Shown in pieces: positions 55,946 through 64,000 of a stretch of DNA of 64,000 bases (position 1 is the stretch's first letter; each line of letters opens with the position of its first letter). The notes below the pieces were generated by a model. The model did no database searches. It worked only from the letters and a program-made list of their open reading frames with translations, and was not told where the DNA came from. The stretch is taken from positions 55,588,874-55,652,873 of the forward strand of contig OY759270.1 in assembly GCA_963662155.1 (NCBI GenBank), given 5' to 3'. Both the position numbers and the translations under genes were made by a program. The DNA is from Lamellibrachia columna. Its lineage: Eukaryota > Annelida > Polychaeta > Sabellida > Siboglinidae.

Positions 55946-56630
55946 ATACTTTTAGACCATCAATTGCTGTCCGAGGTATAGGAATGTGTCTAAAAGTTAT
56001 ATTTATGAAGCTACAACAAAATAATGTAATGCAGACTGTAAACATGTACTATATACTATAGGCGCATGCAAAAAAAATATTTCGTTTGCTTGACATCACC
56101 GGACCATTGTGAATACTACGTTTGCCGTGTGATTTCTGCAGTTTGCGAATAAATCAGGTAAGAAACGTAATTATTTCACCGTATGTTTATTGAATATCAA
56201 CCCCGTTACCAACATTTTGTATATGAACTGCAGTTATTGGTCAAAATAGAAAATATGGTGAGATAGGCCATGACAATGCATCTTGGTATGCCTAAGAATG
56301 GGCGATAATAAAGCGCCTCGTTTCGCGTAAACCCCAGAAGACCAGTCATTTCTCAACACGGTTACACAACTTGTCACCCCGCTGTAGTGTAAGTCATATG
56401 TTCGCTACTAATTATGTTAAATCCTTTAACGAATGCATTAGTCTTTTATGCCGGTTGGAAAAATCCGACAATATACTTTTTGTGAATTATTTTCACACTT
56501 TTATTTATTATCGAAGTTCATTGATTAAACATTGGATTGATAAATTGTATGCTTTTAATTCATGATGTTTGTACTTTTATACAAATATATTTTTTATCTT
56601 GACTTATTTTATATATTTTTTTACTACACG
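55946..56630. other. Gene-free AT-rich stretch
   Basis: Nothing recognised. Confidence 0.5.
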
Positions 56631-56633
56631 TCA

Positions 56634-56752
<119 letters not shown>

Positions 56753-57058
56753 TATTTTTTTTTTCCTTCACTACATGTACCTCTATTGTTCATCATGTGT
56801 GTATATTTATGTTTTTTTTTACTTGTATGCATATATAATATTATGGGCTCTTGCCTGAAATAAAACATTATTATTATTATTATACGCCAAACCGTACGTT
56901 TATTTTATGATTAGTGTCTGAGTTACTGTGTAGGACCTATGATAATCAAACAGATCGATAACATGTCGTGGTTTTGTGAAGTTTGCAATAGAATATATTG
57001 TATGCGTATATATGTATGTATTTCTTATGTATGTACATTCAAGTATAGTTTACATTGA

Positions 57059-57507
57059 ATGTTTAGAACTACGATGCCGTTGACAAGTGCCGAAAAAATG
57101 CGTCGGTATCGTCAACGTATACGGGAAGATTCGGCACGACACGAGATTTACAAACAACGGGAGAGGGACAGGTGGACCGAGCGAAAGAACCTCTGCAAAA
57201 CACCCACTATAGAGAGCAAGACGGACAGAGGAAAACGTGCCACGAGGTCACGATGGAGAAAGGCACAAAAAGAAAGCATGATAAAAAACGAAATCTTCAA
57301 GCAATTGTGACCCCCCCCCCGGGTTCCGCCGATAACGAACCTATCGGTGAAGTACCAGAACCTGAGGCCCGCTACATCACCACCACAACTGGCAGGTTCT
57401 TCACAGCCGACTCAGTGGTCGGAAGAAGAAGGCAAGGAACAGGTCAAAACTCTACCGGGAAGAGGAGTTGCTAAAGATTCGTCTTCGCCAACAGCATCGG
57501 TTAACAG
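57059..57507 (+). pseudogene. First exon of a split gene of unrecognised family (possibly transposase-derived)
   Basis: The ATG at 57059 (or the second one, MPLTSAEKM, 15 bases later) opens a basic helical N-terminus with MRRYRQRIREDSARHEIYKQ. A frame change near 57,290 leads to NLQAIVTPPPGSADNEP over a run of ten C. A second change near 57,420 leads to KKKARNRSKLYREEELLKIR ending in a donor GTAATA at 57,508. So one exon is spread over three frames. The donor leaves one base that joins the acceptor at 57,900 in phase to give a Glu codon. I believe similar proteins occur in many marine invertebrates, but I cannot name the family. Confidence 0.5.
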
Positions 57508-57544
57508 GTAATAAACATACTTGCAATTAGTTTTGTATTTGTGT

Positions 57545-57547
57545 ACG

Positions 57548-57586
<39 letters not shown>

Positions 57587-57627
57587 ATGTTGCAAGCAAG
57601 TTTGTGCGCGAGCGTGCATGCGCGCGC

Positions 57628-57658
<31 letters not shown>

Positions 57659-57668
57659 TGTGTGTGTT
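57545..57668. repeat. (GTGC)n microsatellite
   Basis: Two GTGC/GCGTGC runs inside the intron of the split gene; the remaining intron to 57,900 is AT-rich and featureless. Confidence 0.95.
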
Positions 57669-57900
57669 TCCTATGTAGGCTAACAGGTACAACTCAAATA
57701 TATTAATACATACAAGAAAAATAGTTAAATAAGAAAGCTAACGCTTGACTTGTATACTTAATGTAGGCATCTCAGTACATATGCAGCACATTCAGATGCG
57801 AATATATTTCCATTCAACCCCACAGAAATTCATTAACTCAGCAATTTATTGCGCTTAGTTTTGATCATCACACGTTTTACATGTTATGCTTGTGTTTCAG

Positions 57901-57991
57901 AACGTTATCGGAAGAGATACGAGCGCGCCATTGGTCGACATCTCCCAGATGAAGCGAGTCCACGAACGAAGATAACGGGAATAACCGTTAT
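57901..57991 (+). pseudogene. Second exon of the split gene, cut by a LINE
   Basis: Acceptor TGTGTTTCAG, then ERYRKRYERAIGRHLPDEAS and PRTKITG before the LINE 3' end at 57,992. The acceptor is strong and the phase fits the exon ending at 57,507. Confidence 0.55.
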
Positions 57992-58086
57992 AACAAGATT
58001 TAACAAGATTTGCCATCCAAGCCAAAGGCCCAGATGGCAAGTGGACAAGGAAGCCATTGGCTTATCGAGAGTCCAGCAATATTCAT

Positions 58087-61000
58087 CTACTTATAGCCCG
58101 CCCTCCTGAGATATGTGTCAACCTTGTTTTTAAACATATTCACGCTGCTAGCAGTTACACAATCTGTAGACAATTTGTTCCATTCATTTATTGTCCTCTG
58201 TGATAACGAGTGCTTCCTGATGTCCAATCTACATTGATCCTTTACTAATTTTACCTCATGTCCTCTAGTTCTGCTATCCTTCTTGAGTGAGAAAAACATA
58301 TTTCTATCAATATTTTCATACCCGTTCAATATCTTAAAAACTTCAATCTGATCTCCTCTTAACCTCCTTGTCTCTAGAGTTGTTAAACCACATTCTTTCA
58401 GGCGTTCTTCATAACTAAGGTCTCTAAGTTCTGGAATCATTTTAGTTGCTCTCCTTTGTATGCGTTCAAGCGTATCTATATCCTTCTTACGATATGGTCT
58501 CCATGCTTGTATACAGTGGGGAGCGGTGGTCTAATGGTTAGAGCACCCGCCTGTCGATCGAGAGGACGGTGGTTCAATTCCACCTCCGCCGTTTCGAAGC
58601 TTGGGCAATTTCGTTCACCCCACTTTGCCCGTGTCTTTCGGAAGATACATTAAAAGCCGTTGGTCCAAACTCCTGCGTTAGCTCAATATTGGGCTGTTTG
58701 GAGTATAACTACTTGAGACTTGAGACAGTATTCTAAATGAGGTCTAACTATTGCTTTATAAAGAGGTATAATTAACTTTTTTCCCTTGTATGTTATGTTT
58801 CTTCTAATCAATCCAATAATTTGATTACCCTTTGAAGCTGCAATACCACACTACTCTGAAACTTTCATATCAGCGCTTATTGTAACTCCTAAGTCCTTTT
58901 CTTTTACAGTAGTACCCAGAACAGTATCTCCCATTTTATAGTTTACTTTCAAGTTCCTATGTCTTGTATGTAGGCATTTACATTTCCCAAAATTGAACAA
59001 CATCTGCCATTTCTCAGACCATTTCACTAATCTGTCTAGATCGTTTTGTAAATGTTGTTTATCACCATCAGTATTAACCTTTCTAAACAGTTTTGTGTCA
59101 TCCGCAAATTTCAGTACGTTACTTGTTATACTGTCGTCCAAGTCATTGATATAAATTAAGAATAATATAGGTCCTAATACTGATCCTTGAGGTACCCCAC
59201 TCAAAACCGATTTCCAATTTGAAACTTCTCCATCTACTACAACTCGTTGTCTTCTGTCAGTCAGCCATTGTTCTATCCAGTCAGTTATGCTATCCCCGAT
59301 ACCATGGGCTTTTAATTTAAGTAGTAATCTTTGATGTGGCACTTTGTCAAAAGCTTTCTGAAAATCTAAGTAGATAATATCTACTGGCGATCCCACGTCT
59401 ATCCACTTAGTGATTTCTTCCAAAAACATAACATATTTGTTAAGCATGACCTCGCTTTAAGGAATCCATGTTGAGATGAATTTAATAATTTATGCTTAAC
59501 GAGGAAGTCCACCATATGGTCTTTAATTAACCTTTCTAATAATTTACAAATCACTGACGTTAAACTCACTGGTCTGTAATTCTCTGACTTATTTCTCGAA
59601 CCCTTTTTAAATAATGGTATGATATTTGCTTCTTTCCATTCAAACGGAACAACTCCCTCTTTTAATGACAAGTTGAATACTCTTGCAAGTGGTATACTGA
59701 TTTGTTCTACTGTTTCCATTAGTAATTTTGGAGGAATCCCATCCACTCCCGGTGATTTGTTATCCTTCATTGCCTTTATTTTCTTAGCTACCAATTCTGG
59801 AGTTACAACTAACGGACCTAAATAGTCAGATTTAGCCCCCTGAAATTTAGCATCAGCAACTGGTAATGAAAAAACCCCTGTGATATTATATTTCCAGCAC
59901 TGTCTTCTAGAGGTCCAATCTTGTCTTGTACGTTTTGTTTACTCCTGACATATGCATAAAAACTCTTGCTGTCATTTTTTATGTTACATGCTAGTTTTTG
60001 CTCATAGCTTCTTTTAGATTGTCTGATTTCAGTTGTAGCTGCATTAAGTGCCTCTTTGTATTTTGCATAGTCTTCGTCCTTTCTGGTACGCCTATAAACC
60101 CTCCACATAGTTTGTTTTAGCATTATTTTTCTAATAGCCTCTTTTGACAAGTGTTTCTTTCTACACCGTTTTCCTTGTTTTTGGAAGGGAACAAATTTAT
60201 CAATGATACTCTCAATTTCATATTTTAGAATATTCCAACATTCAATTGCAGTCTTATTCATCAGCATGTTATTCCAATCTAGCTTTGCTAAGTATTTTCT
60301 CATATCTTTGTAGTTACCTTTGTGGAAGTTTCTCTTGTACGTTTTCTTATTTTTACTTTCTGATTTTACATTGATGTCAAAATGTATTTGATTATGGTCA
60401 CTATTACCCAATGGTTCAAATATTTTTACATTGTCCACTAATTCTTTTTGTTATGACAAAACTATATCTAATACATTTTCTCCCCTGGTTGGTTCTAGTA
60501 CGTGCTGAGTAAGAAAGCTATCCTGGATTAAAAATAGAAATTGTTGGTCCTCAATCCCTGTGCTCTCTAGAGAATTCCATTGTATGTGTCCATGGTTAAA
60601 ATATCCCATTATGATACATTCCCCTTTACTAACTTCCTTTATAGCGTTTTTTATTTTTGTGTTGTCCTCTTCGTTTATGTTTGGACTTCGGTAAACTAAT
60701 CCAATAGTTAATTTTGAATTTCCTGAAACAATTTTGCACCAAACAGCTTCATCGCAATCTGCTTCCCTTTCTAGTTTTATTTCATAAGCCTGAATAGATT
60801 CTTTAACATATAAAATAACTCCCCCGCCCCTTCTTCCTATTCGATCTTTCCTAAACATTACATATCCTGTCAGTCCTAATTCAGCATCTGTTATATCTAT
60901 GTTGGCCCATGATTCAGTTATACCAATTATGTGAGGGTCAATATCTTCTACCATAATGTTTAATTCGTTTTTTTTATTTACTATGCTCCTTGCATTTAAA

Positions 61001-61113
61001 CATACGCATCTATAACCTTTTTCAGAGATGTTTTTCTGATGATTTGATATTGGTTTATCTGTGCTAGTGGCCTCTTGTTCTGCTTGAGACACCTCTAGGT
61101 AACCCCCCTGCAC
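58087..61113 (-). pseudogene. LINE ORF2 (endonuclease and reverse transcriptase), broken
   Basis: Order on the minus strand: CVCLNARSIVNKKNELNIMV, IIGITESW and LTIGLVYRSPN (endonuclease; 61,113-60,451); NSDHNQIHFDI (the SDH box; 60,438-59,818); [20 protein letters not shown] and [20 protein letters not shown] (59,794-59,399); [40 protein letters not shown] and LKFADDTKLF (59,447-58,851); and the C-terminal [20 protein letters not shown] part (58,440-58,087). The endonuclease has IIMGYFNHGHI where the family has GDFN, so a key Asp is Tyr. Shifts at about 60,445, 59,810 and 59,420 and the SINE also break it. Confidence 0.92.
58518..58724 (+). mobile_element. tRNA-derived SINE, copy 2, inserted in the LINE
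   Basis: GGGGAGCGGTGGTCTAATGG head, GGTTCAATTCC B box, tail ending in ACTTGAGACTTGAGA. It is flanked by ACAGT at 58513-58517 and again at 58725-58729; copy 1 of the LINE has this site once and uninterrupted, so the duplication is a true 5-bp target duplication. Confidence 0.95.
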
Positions 61114-61115
61114 TT

Positions 61116-62261
61116 CTAGTTTAAAGAATGTTTACTTCCAAAAATATTTGTCATTGTACCCAAGTCACTATCTACTGCTGCTGAAAGTTTGTCCGCGAAT
61201 ACTGCCGCCCCCTTTCCACTTAAATGAAGCCCATCCTTCATGTACATATCAGCCCTCCAAACAAAACTTCCCCATAAATCCACAAATCCAACTTCCTCTT
61301 CCCTACATAACTTCTGGACTAACATGTTAATTGCCATCCCCCGACAATTTCGATATTTGTGACCCCTCCTGCCCATTACAGGTAAAATCCCTGACAGTAT
61401 TACCTGCTCAACCCGCGTCTGTTTTAGTGTTCTGACCAACTGCCTATATTTCCTAACTATGGCAGTTGTACCCTCCCTATCTACGTTATTTGTCCCTACG
61501 TGTACTAAAACAGATCCACCCTTACCCGAGCCTACGATGTTTTTTACCCTCTCAGTTATCGCCTCTATTTTGGCTCCAGGCAAGCAGACCACCACATCAT
61601 CTCCCTTGTTTAAGACTCTGTCGGTCTTCCTAACTATCGAATCCCCCACAAACACCCTCGCTCTCTTCCTCACCCCCTCTATCACTGCTGCAGAATAACT
61701 CTTCCGTTCGATCCCCTCCATCACATTCTGTCCTGACCCCTTCCCTCCTGTCTCCTTCGCTCCTGTCTCCCCCACTTCCCACTCCTTTGCTCTTGTCTCT
61801 CCCACTTCCCTCTCCTTCACTCCGGTTGTTTTCCCTCCCGTCTCCCCCACTCCCTTCTTCCTTCCTGTCTCCCCCACTCCCTTCTCCTTCCCTCCTGTCT
61901 CCCCTACTCCCCTCTCCTTCGCTCCGGTTGTCTTCCCTCCCGTTCCTTTCCTTCCCGTCTCCTTACGTCCTGTCTCCCTACGACCTGTCACCTTCCCTCC
62001 TCTCAGCTTCCTCCCAGGCTGCGGTGAGCTCTCCCTAGCATCTCTTGTGTCTTTCCCCACTTTATCATCTACTGTTCCCCCACCGGAACTACTGGCACAA
62101 CCCCCCTGTTCCCTTCCCACCATTGCCACAACGAGCAGCCTCAGCTCTTCCAACTCCACCTCTAGTTCCTTCATCTTCGTACATCCCCTACACTCAAAAC
62201 TAAAACTATCTGCCTGGACCTCAGCCCAGGACTTCTTGCACCCAGACTTGACGAAGTCCAC
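61116..62261 (-). CDS. LINE ORF1 protein: zinc finger, low-complexity linker, SGNH esterase
   Basis: The open frame is 381 codons from the ATG at 62261 and extends in frame to about 62,310, where HLICGSCSNWVDF completes a Cys-rich finger with CKKSW and FECRGC (PHD-like spacing, W before the last Cys pair). A short coiled coil (MKELEVELEELRLLV) follows. Then come about 90 residues of G/E/K/T repeats (GETGGKEKGVGETGRK type) encoded by a minisatellite-like stretch. The C-terminus is an SGNH hydrolase: VFVGDSIV (block I), VHVGTNNV (block III) and KDGLHLSGKG (block V, Asp and His present). Esterase-bearing ORF1 proteins are known in the CR1/L2 group, where they help RNP and membrane or chaperone functions. 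The frame is intact, unlike ORF2. Confidence 0.88.
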   Translation of the reverse strand: MDFVKSGCKKSWAEVQADSFSFECRGCTKMKELEVELEELRLLVVAMVGREQGGCASSSGGGTVDDKVGKDTRDARESSPQPGRKLRGGKVTGRRETGRKETGRKGTGGKTTGAKERGVGETGGKEKGVGETGRKKGVGETGGKTTGVKEREVGETRAKEWEVGETGAKETGGKGSGQNVMEGIERKSYSAAVIEGVRKRARVFVGDSIVRKTDRVLNKGDDVVVCLPGAKIEAITERVKNIVGSGKGGSVLVHVGTNNVDREGTTAIVRKYRQLVRTLKQTRVEQVILSGILPVMGRRGHKYRNCRGMAINMLVQKLCREEEVGFVDLWGSFVWRADMYMKDGLHLSGKGAAVFADKLSAAVDSDLGTMTNIFGSKHSLN

Positions 62262-62311
62262 CCAGTTACTGCAACTGCCACAAATTAAGTGCCTTGTGGC
62301 CTTTAACTGAA

Positions 62312-63185
62312 ACTGAAGAGTCGTAACGATCGGATTGTGGTAACAAAGATCGTTGCATCGCGCCTGTTAAAGAAATATCGTCTTCGCTGCCATGCTCAGC
62401 GAGAGCTCGGCTTCCACAGGCAAAGCAACCGGTCTCTGTTGGAAGATGTTCCAATCCATGATGAGAAATTATAATCCAACATCTTTGGAGCGTCGCACCA
62501 GCATGCTACTTTGCACACAGGTGTGCTATACATGAAAGGAAAGACAACATCCTTTTGCACCATCTCAAACAGCTTGCGACACGACCCCGTTGCAATATGG
62601 GCGCATCTGGATCCCATATTTGAACACGCAAAAGGTACGCAGCCGCAACTCGACACTGTCCACTTTGTGTCAGATGGTCCGACCACCCAGTGTCGCCAAA
62701 AGGGGAACTTCTACCTAATGTCAAGGATCATCCATCGTCAGGGATTTTCTGCAAGTAGCTGGAACTTCCTGGAAGCTGGCCATGGGAAGGGCGCCCCTGA
62801 TGGCGTTGGAGGATGTTTGAAACGTGCCGCAGATTGCATTCTAGCGAAAGGCCAACATCTGCCAACGCCGTTTGACGTATACACCGCACTTCCAACGGCT
62901 TGTCTCGGCATTCTGCTGTGCTACGTTCCAGCATCCGTCTACGAGCAACACGGTGACCTGCCGTCTACGCTGCGCCCAGTGCCTGGCACAATGGCACTGC
63001 ACCAGGTTGTGACAACTCAACCATGTCGAGTGATCTATCGTGATGTGAGTTGTACCTGCCCCGTCCGCGAAGAATGCGAGTGTCACACACCGAGACAATT
63101 CTTGTTTCAGGACGAAACTACGTCCGTGGTACAACACATCCCAAGTGCTGGGTATATCAATGCTAACAATGTGGCGCGGGTGTGA
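62312..63185 (+). pseudogene. C-terminal part of the split gene
   Basis: Beyond the LINE the plus frame reads LKLKSRNDRIVVTKIVASRL and LKKYRLRCHAQRELGFHRQS up to a stop at 62472-62474, then continues in the same frame to the TGA at 63183. Notable motifs: VHFVSDGPTTQCRQKGNFYL, then SSWNFLEAGHGKGAPDGVGG with KRAAD, and a Cys cluster (SCTCPVREECECH). Spaced acidic residues (SDGP, FLEAGHGKG, PDG) resemble the layout of an RNase-H-like transposase core, but I cannot assign a catalytic triad. One stop codon and the LINE insertion are the visible breaks in this half. A basic helix RLLKKYRL precedes the core. Confidence 0.55.
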
Positions 63186-63187
63186 AT

Positions 63188-63850
63188 GCTAGTGGTGTCC
63201 AGGTAAACATCGGTGACGTCGGGGTGGGGGTTAGTAGCCTTGAGGCGTGTGTTTAAGGTGTCGAAGCTGACGCTAGTGGTGTCCATGTAAACATCGGTGA
63301 CGTCGGGGTGGGGGTTAGTAGCCTTGAGGCGTGTGTTTAAGGTGTCGAAGCTGACGCTAGTGGTGTCCAGGTAAACATCGGTGACGTCGGGGTGGGGGTT
63401 AGTAGCCTTGAGGCGTGTGTTTAAGGTGTCGAAGCTGACGCTAGTGGTGTCCAAGTAAACACCAGTGATGTCGGGGTGGGGGTTAGTAGCCTTGACGCGA
63501 GTGTTCCTGGTGTCGAAGCTGTCGCTAGTGGTGTCCAAGTAAACACCAGTGATGTCGGGGTGGGGATTAGTAGCCTTGGCGCGAGTGTTCCTGGTGTCGA
63601 AGCTGTCGCTAGTGGTGTCCAAGTAAACACCAGTGATGTCGGGGTGGGGATTAGTAGCCTTGACGCGAGTGTTCCTGGTGTCGAAGCTGTCGCTAGTGGT
63701 GTCCAAGTAAACACCAGTGATGTCGGGGTGGGGATTAGTAGCCTTGGCGCGAGTGTTCCTGGTGTCGAAGCTGTCGCTAGTGGTGTCCAAGTAAACACCA
63801 GTGATGTAGCCTTGGCGCGAGTGTTCCTGGTGTCGAAGCTGTTGCTAGTG
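63188..63850. repeat. 84-bp (28-codon) tandem repeat, about 8 copies
   Basis: GCTAGTGGTGTCCAAGTAAA recurs every 84 bp. The first three copies carry GTGTTTAAGG (with TAA), the later five carry GTGTTCCTGG and are open in a plus frame reading ASGVQVNTSDVGVGISSLGA. The array starts three bases after the stop of the split gene. Confidence 0.95.
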
Positions 63851-64000
63851 GTGTTCAGGCAAGCGTGAATGGTGGGGCTAGTGCTTGTGGTATCGAAGCG
63901 GGTGTCTTCCGGGAGGAGAGTGTTACTGTCATAGCAGAGCACGCTAGCAATGCGAACGAAGAGATACTGGTTCCAGTACTATCACCATCGGAGGATCTGT
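63851..64000. other. Window end, possibly more of the split gene
   Basis: A plus frame reads HASNANEEILVPVLSPSEDL to the window edge. Its SNAN context echoes the INANN before the array, so it might be downstream coding sequence, but this is weak. Confidence 0.25.

Larger units (their letters stand above)
57992..62310 (-). mobile_element. Nearly full-length CR1-like LINE, copy 2, interrupted by a SINE
   Basis: On the minus strand: a zinc-finger plus esterase ORF1 (about 62,310-61,116), then ORF2 with endonuclease and reverse transcriptase (61,113-58,087), then a 3' UTR ending in a tandem AAATCTTGTT tail at 57,992. ORF1 and ORF2 are separated by only a few bases. ORF2 has several shifts and a small deletion near 59,870 relative to copy 1. 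It lies inside the split plus-strand gene and is interrupted by the SINE at 58,518-58,724. Confidence 0.93.

Noticed and set aside
58518..58590. A tRNA gene
   Set aside because: The tRNA-like head is followed by a SINE body and tail, has a target duplication and a second copy at 4574-4797; it does not stand alone as a tRNA.
61787..62310. Plus-strand Pro/Ser/Leu-rich ORFs opposite LINE ORF1
   Set aside because: Shadow frames of the low-complexity G/E/K/T linker of ORF1 on the minus strand.

Overview
This window is animal nuclear DNA, not bacterial. It shows spliced coding exons with GT/AG junctions, a tRNA-derived SINE, several non-LTR retrotransposons (LINEs), a foldback element and a very heavy load of tandem repeats. 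By my tally of the intervals listed, tandem arrays cover roughly 29 kb, a little under half of the window. The mix suggests a marine invertebrate, perhaps a mollusc or another lophotrochozoan, but I cannot place the species from sequence alone. Almost all long open frames here are read-through of tandem units and are not genes.

Region by region. Bases 1-4080 hold the 5' end of a minus-strand gene for a predicted type II membrane protein (exons 1768-1889 and 503-966), with CpG-rich DNA upstream of it. Bases 4090-20480 are mostly satellite arrays: 24-, 25-, 107-, 64-, 2/4-, 32-, 100- and 38-bp units. The 25-bp and 64-bp arrays have higher-order periods. Two possible coding scraps lie at array edges (13.1-13.3 kb and 19.8-20.6 kb). 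Bases 20.6-26.4 kb hold a possible orphan exon and 22-, 27-, 9- and 17-bp arrays; the 9-bp array grew inside a LINE reverse transcriptase frame.

Bases 26,490-50,513 carry the clearest gene: PPIL4, a nuclear cyclophilin with an RNA-recognition motif, on the minus strand. I resolve twelve exons whose splice phases all join, giving about 471 residues ending in an Arg/Ser/Asp-rich tail. Only the first exon (about two dozen residues) is not found. Its introns hold LINE copies, a foldback element, a duplicated 430-bp block and many minisatellites (71-, 23-, 27-, 41-, 142-, 17-, 44-, 29- and 36-bp units).

Bases 51.5-54.7 kb hold a 79-bp array running into a decayed RTE-like LINE endonuclease, then a decayed LINE 3' end. 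Bases 57.06-63.19 kb hold a plus-strand gene of a family I cannot name confidently, perhaps transposase-derived. It is split by an almost complete CR1-like LINE (57,992-about 62,310, minus), which is itself split by a SINE with a 5-bp target duplication. An 84-bp (28-codon) array follows. The order of events is therefore gene, then LINE, then SINE.
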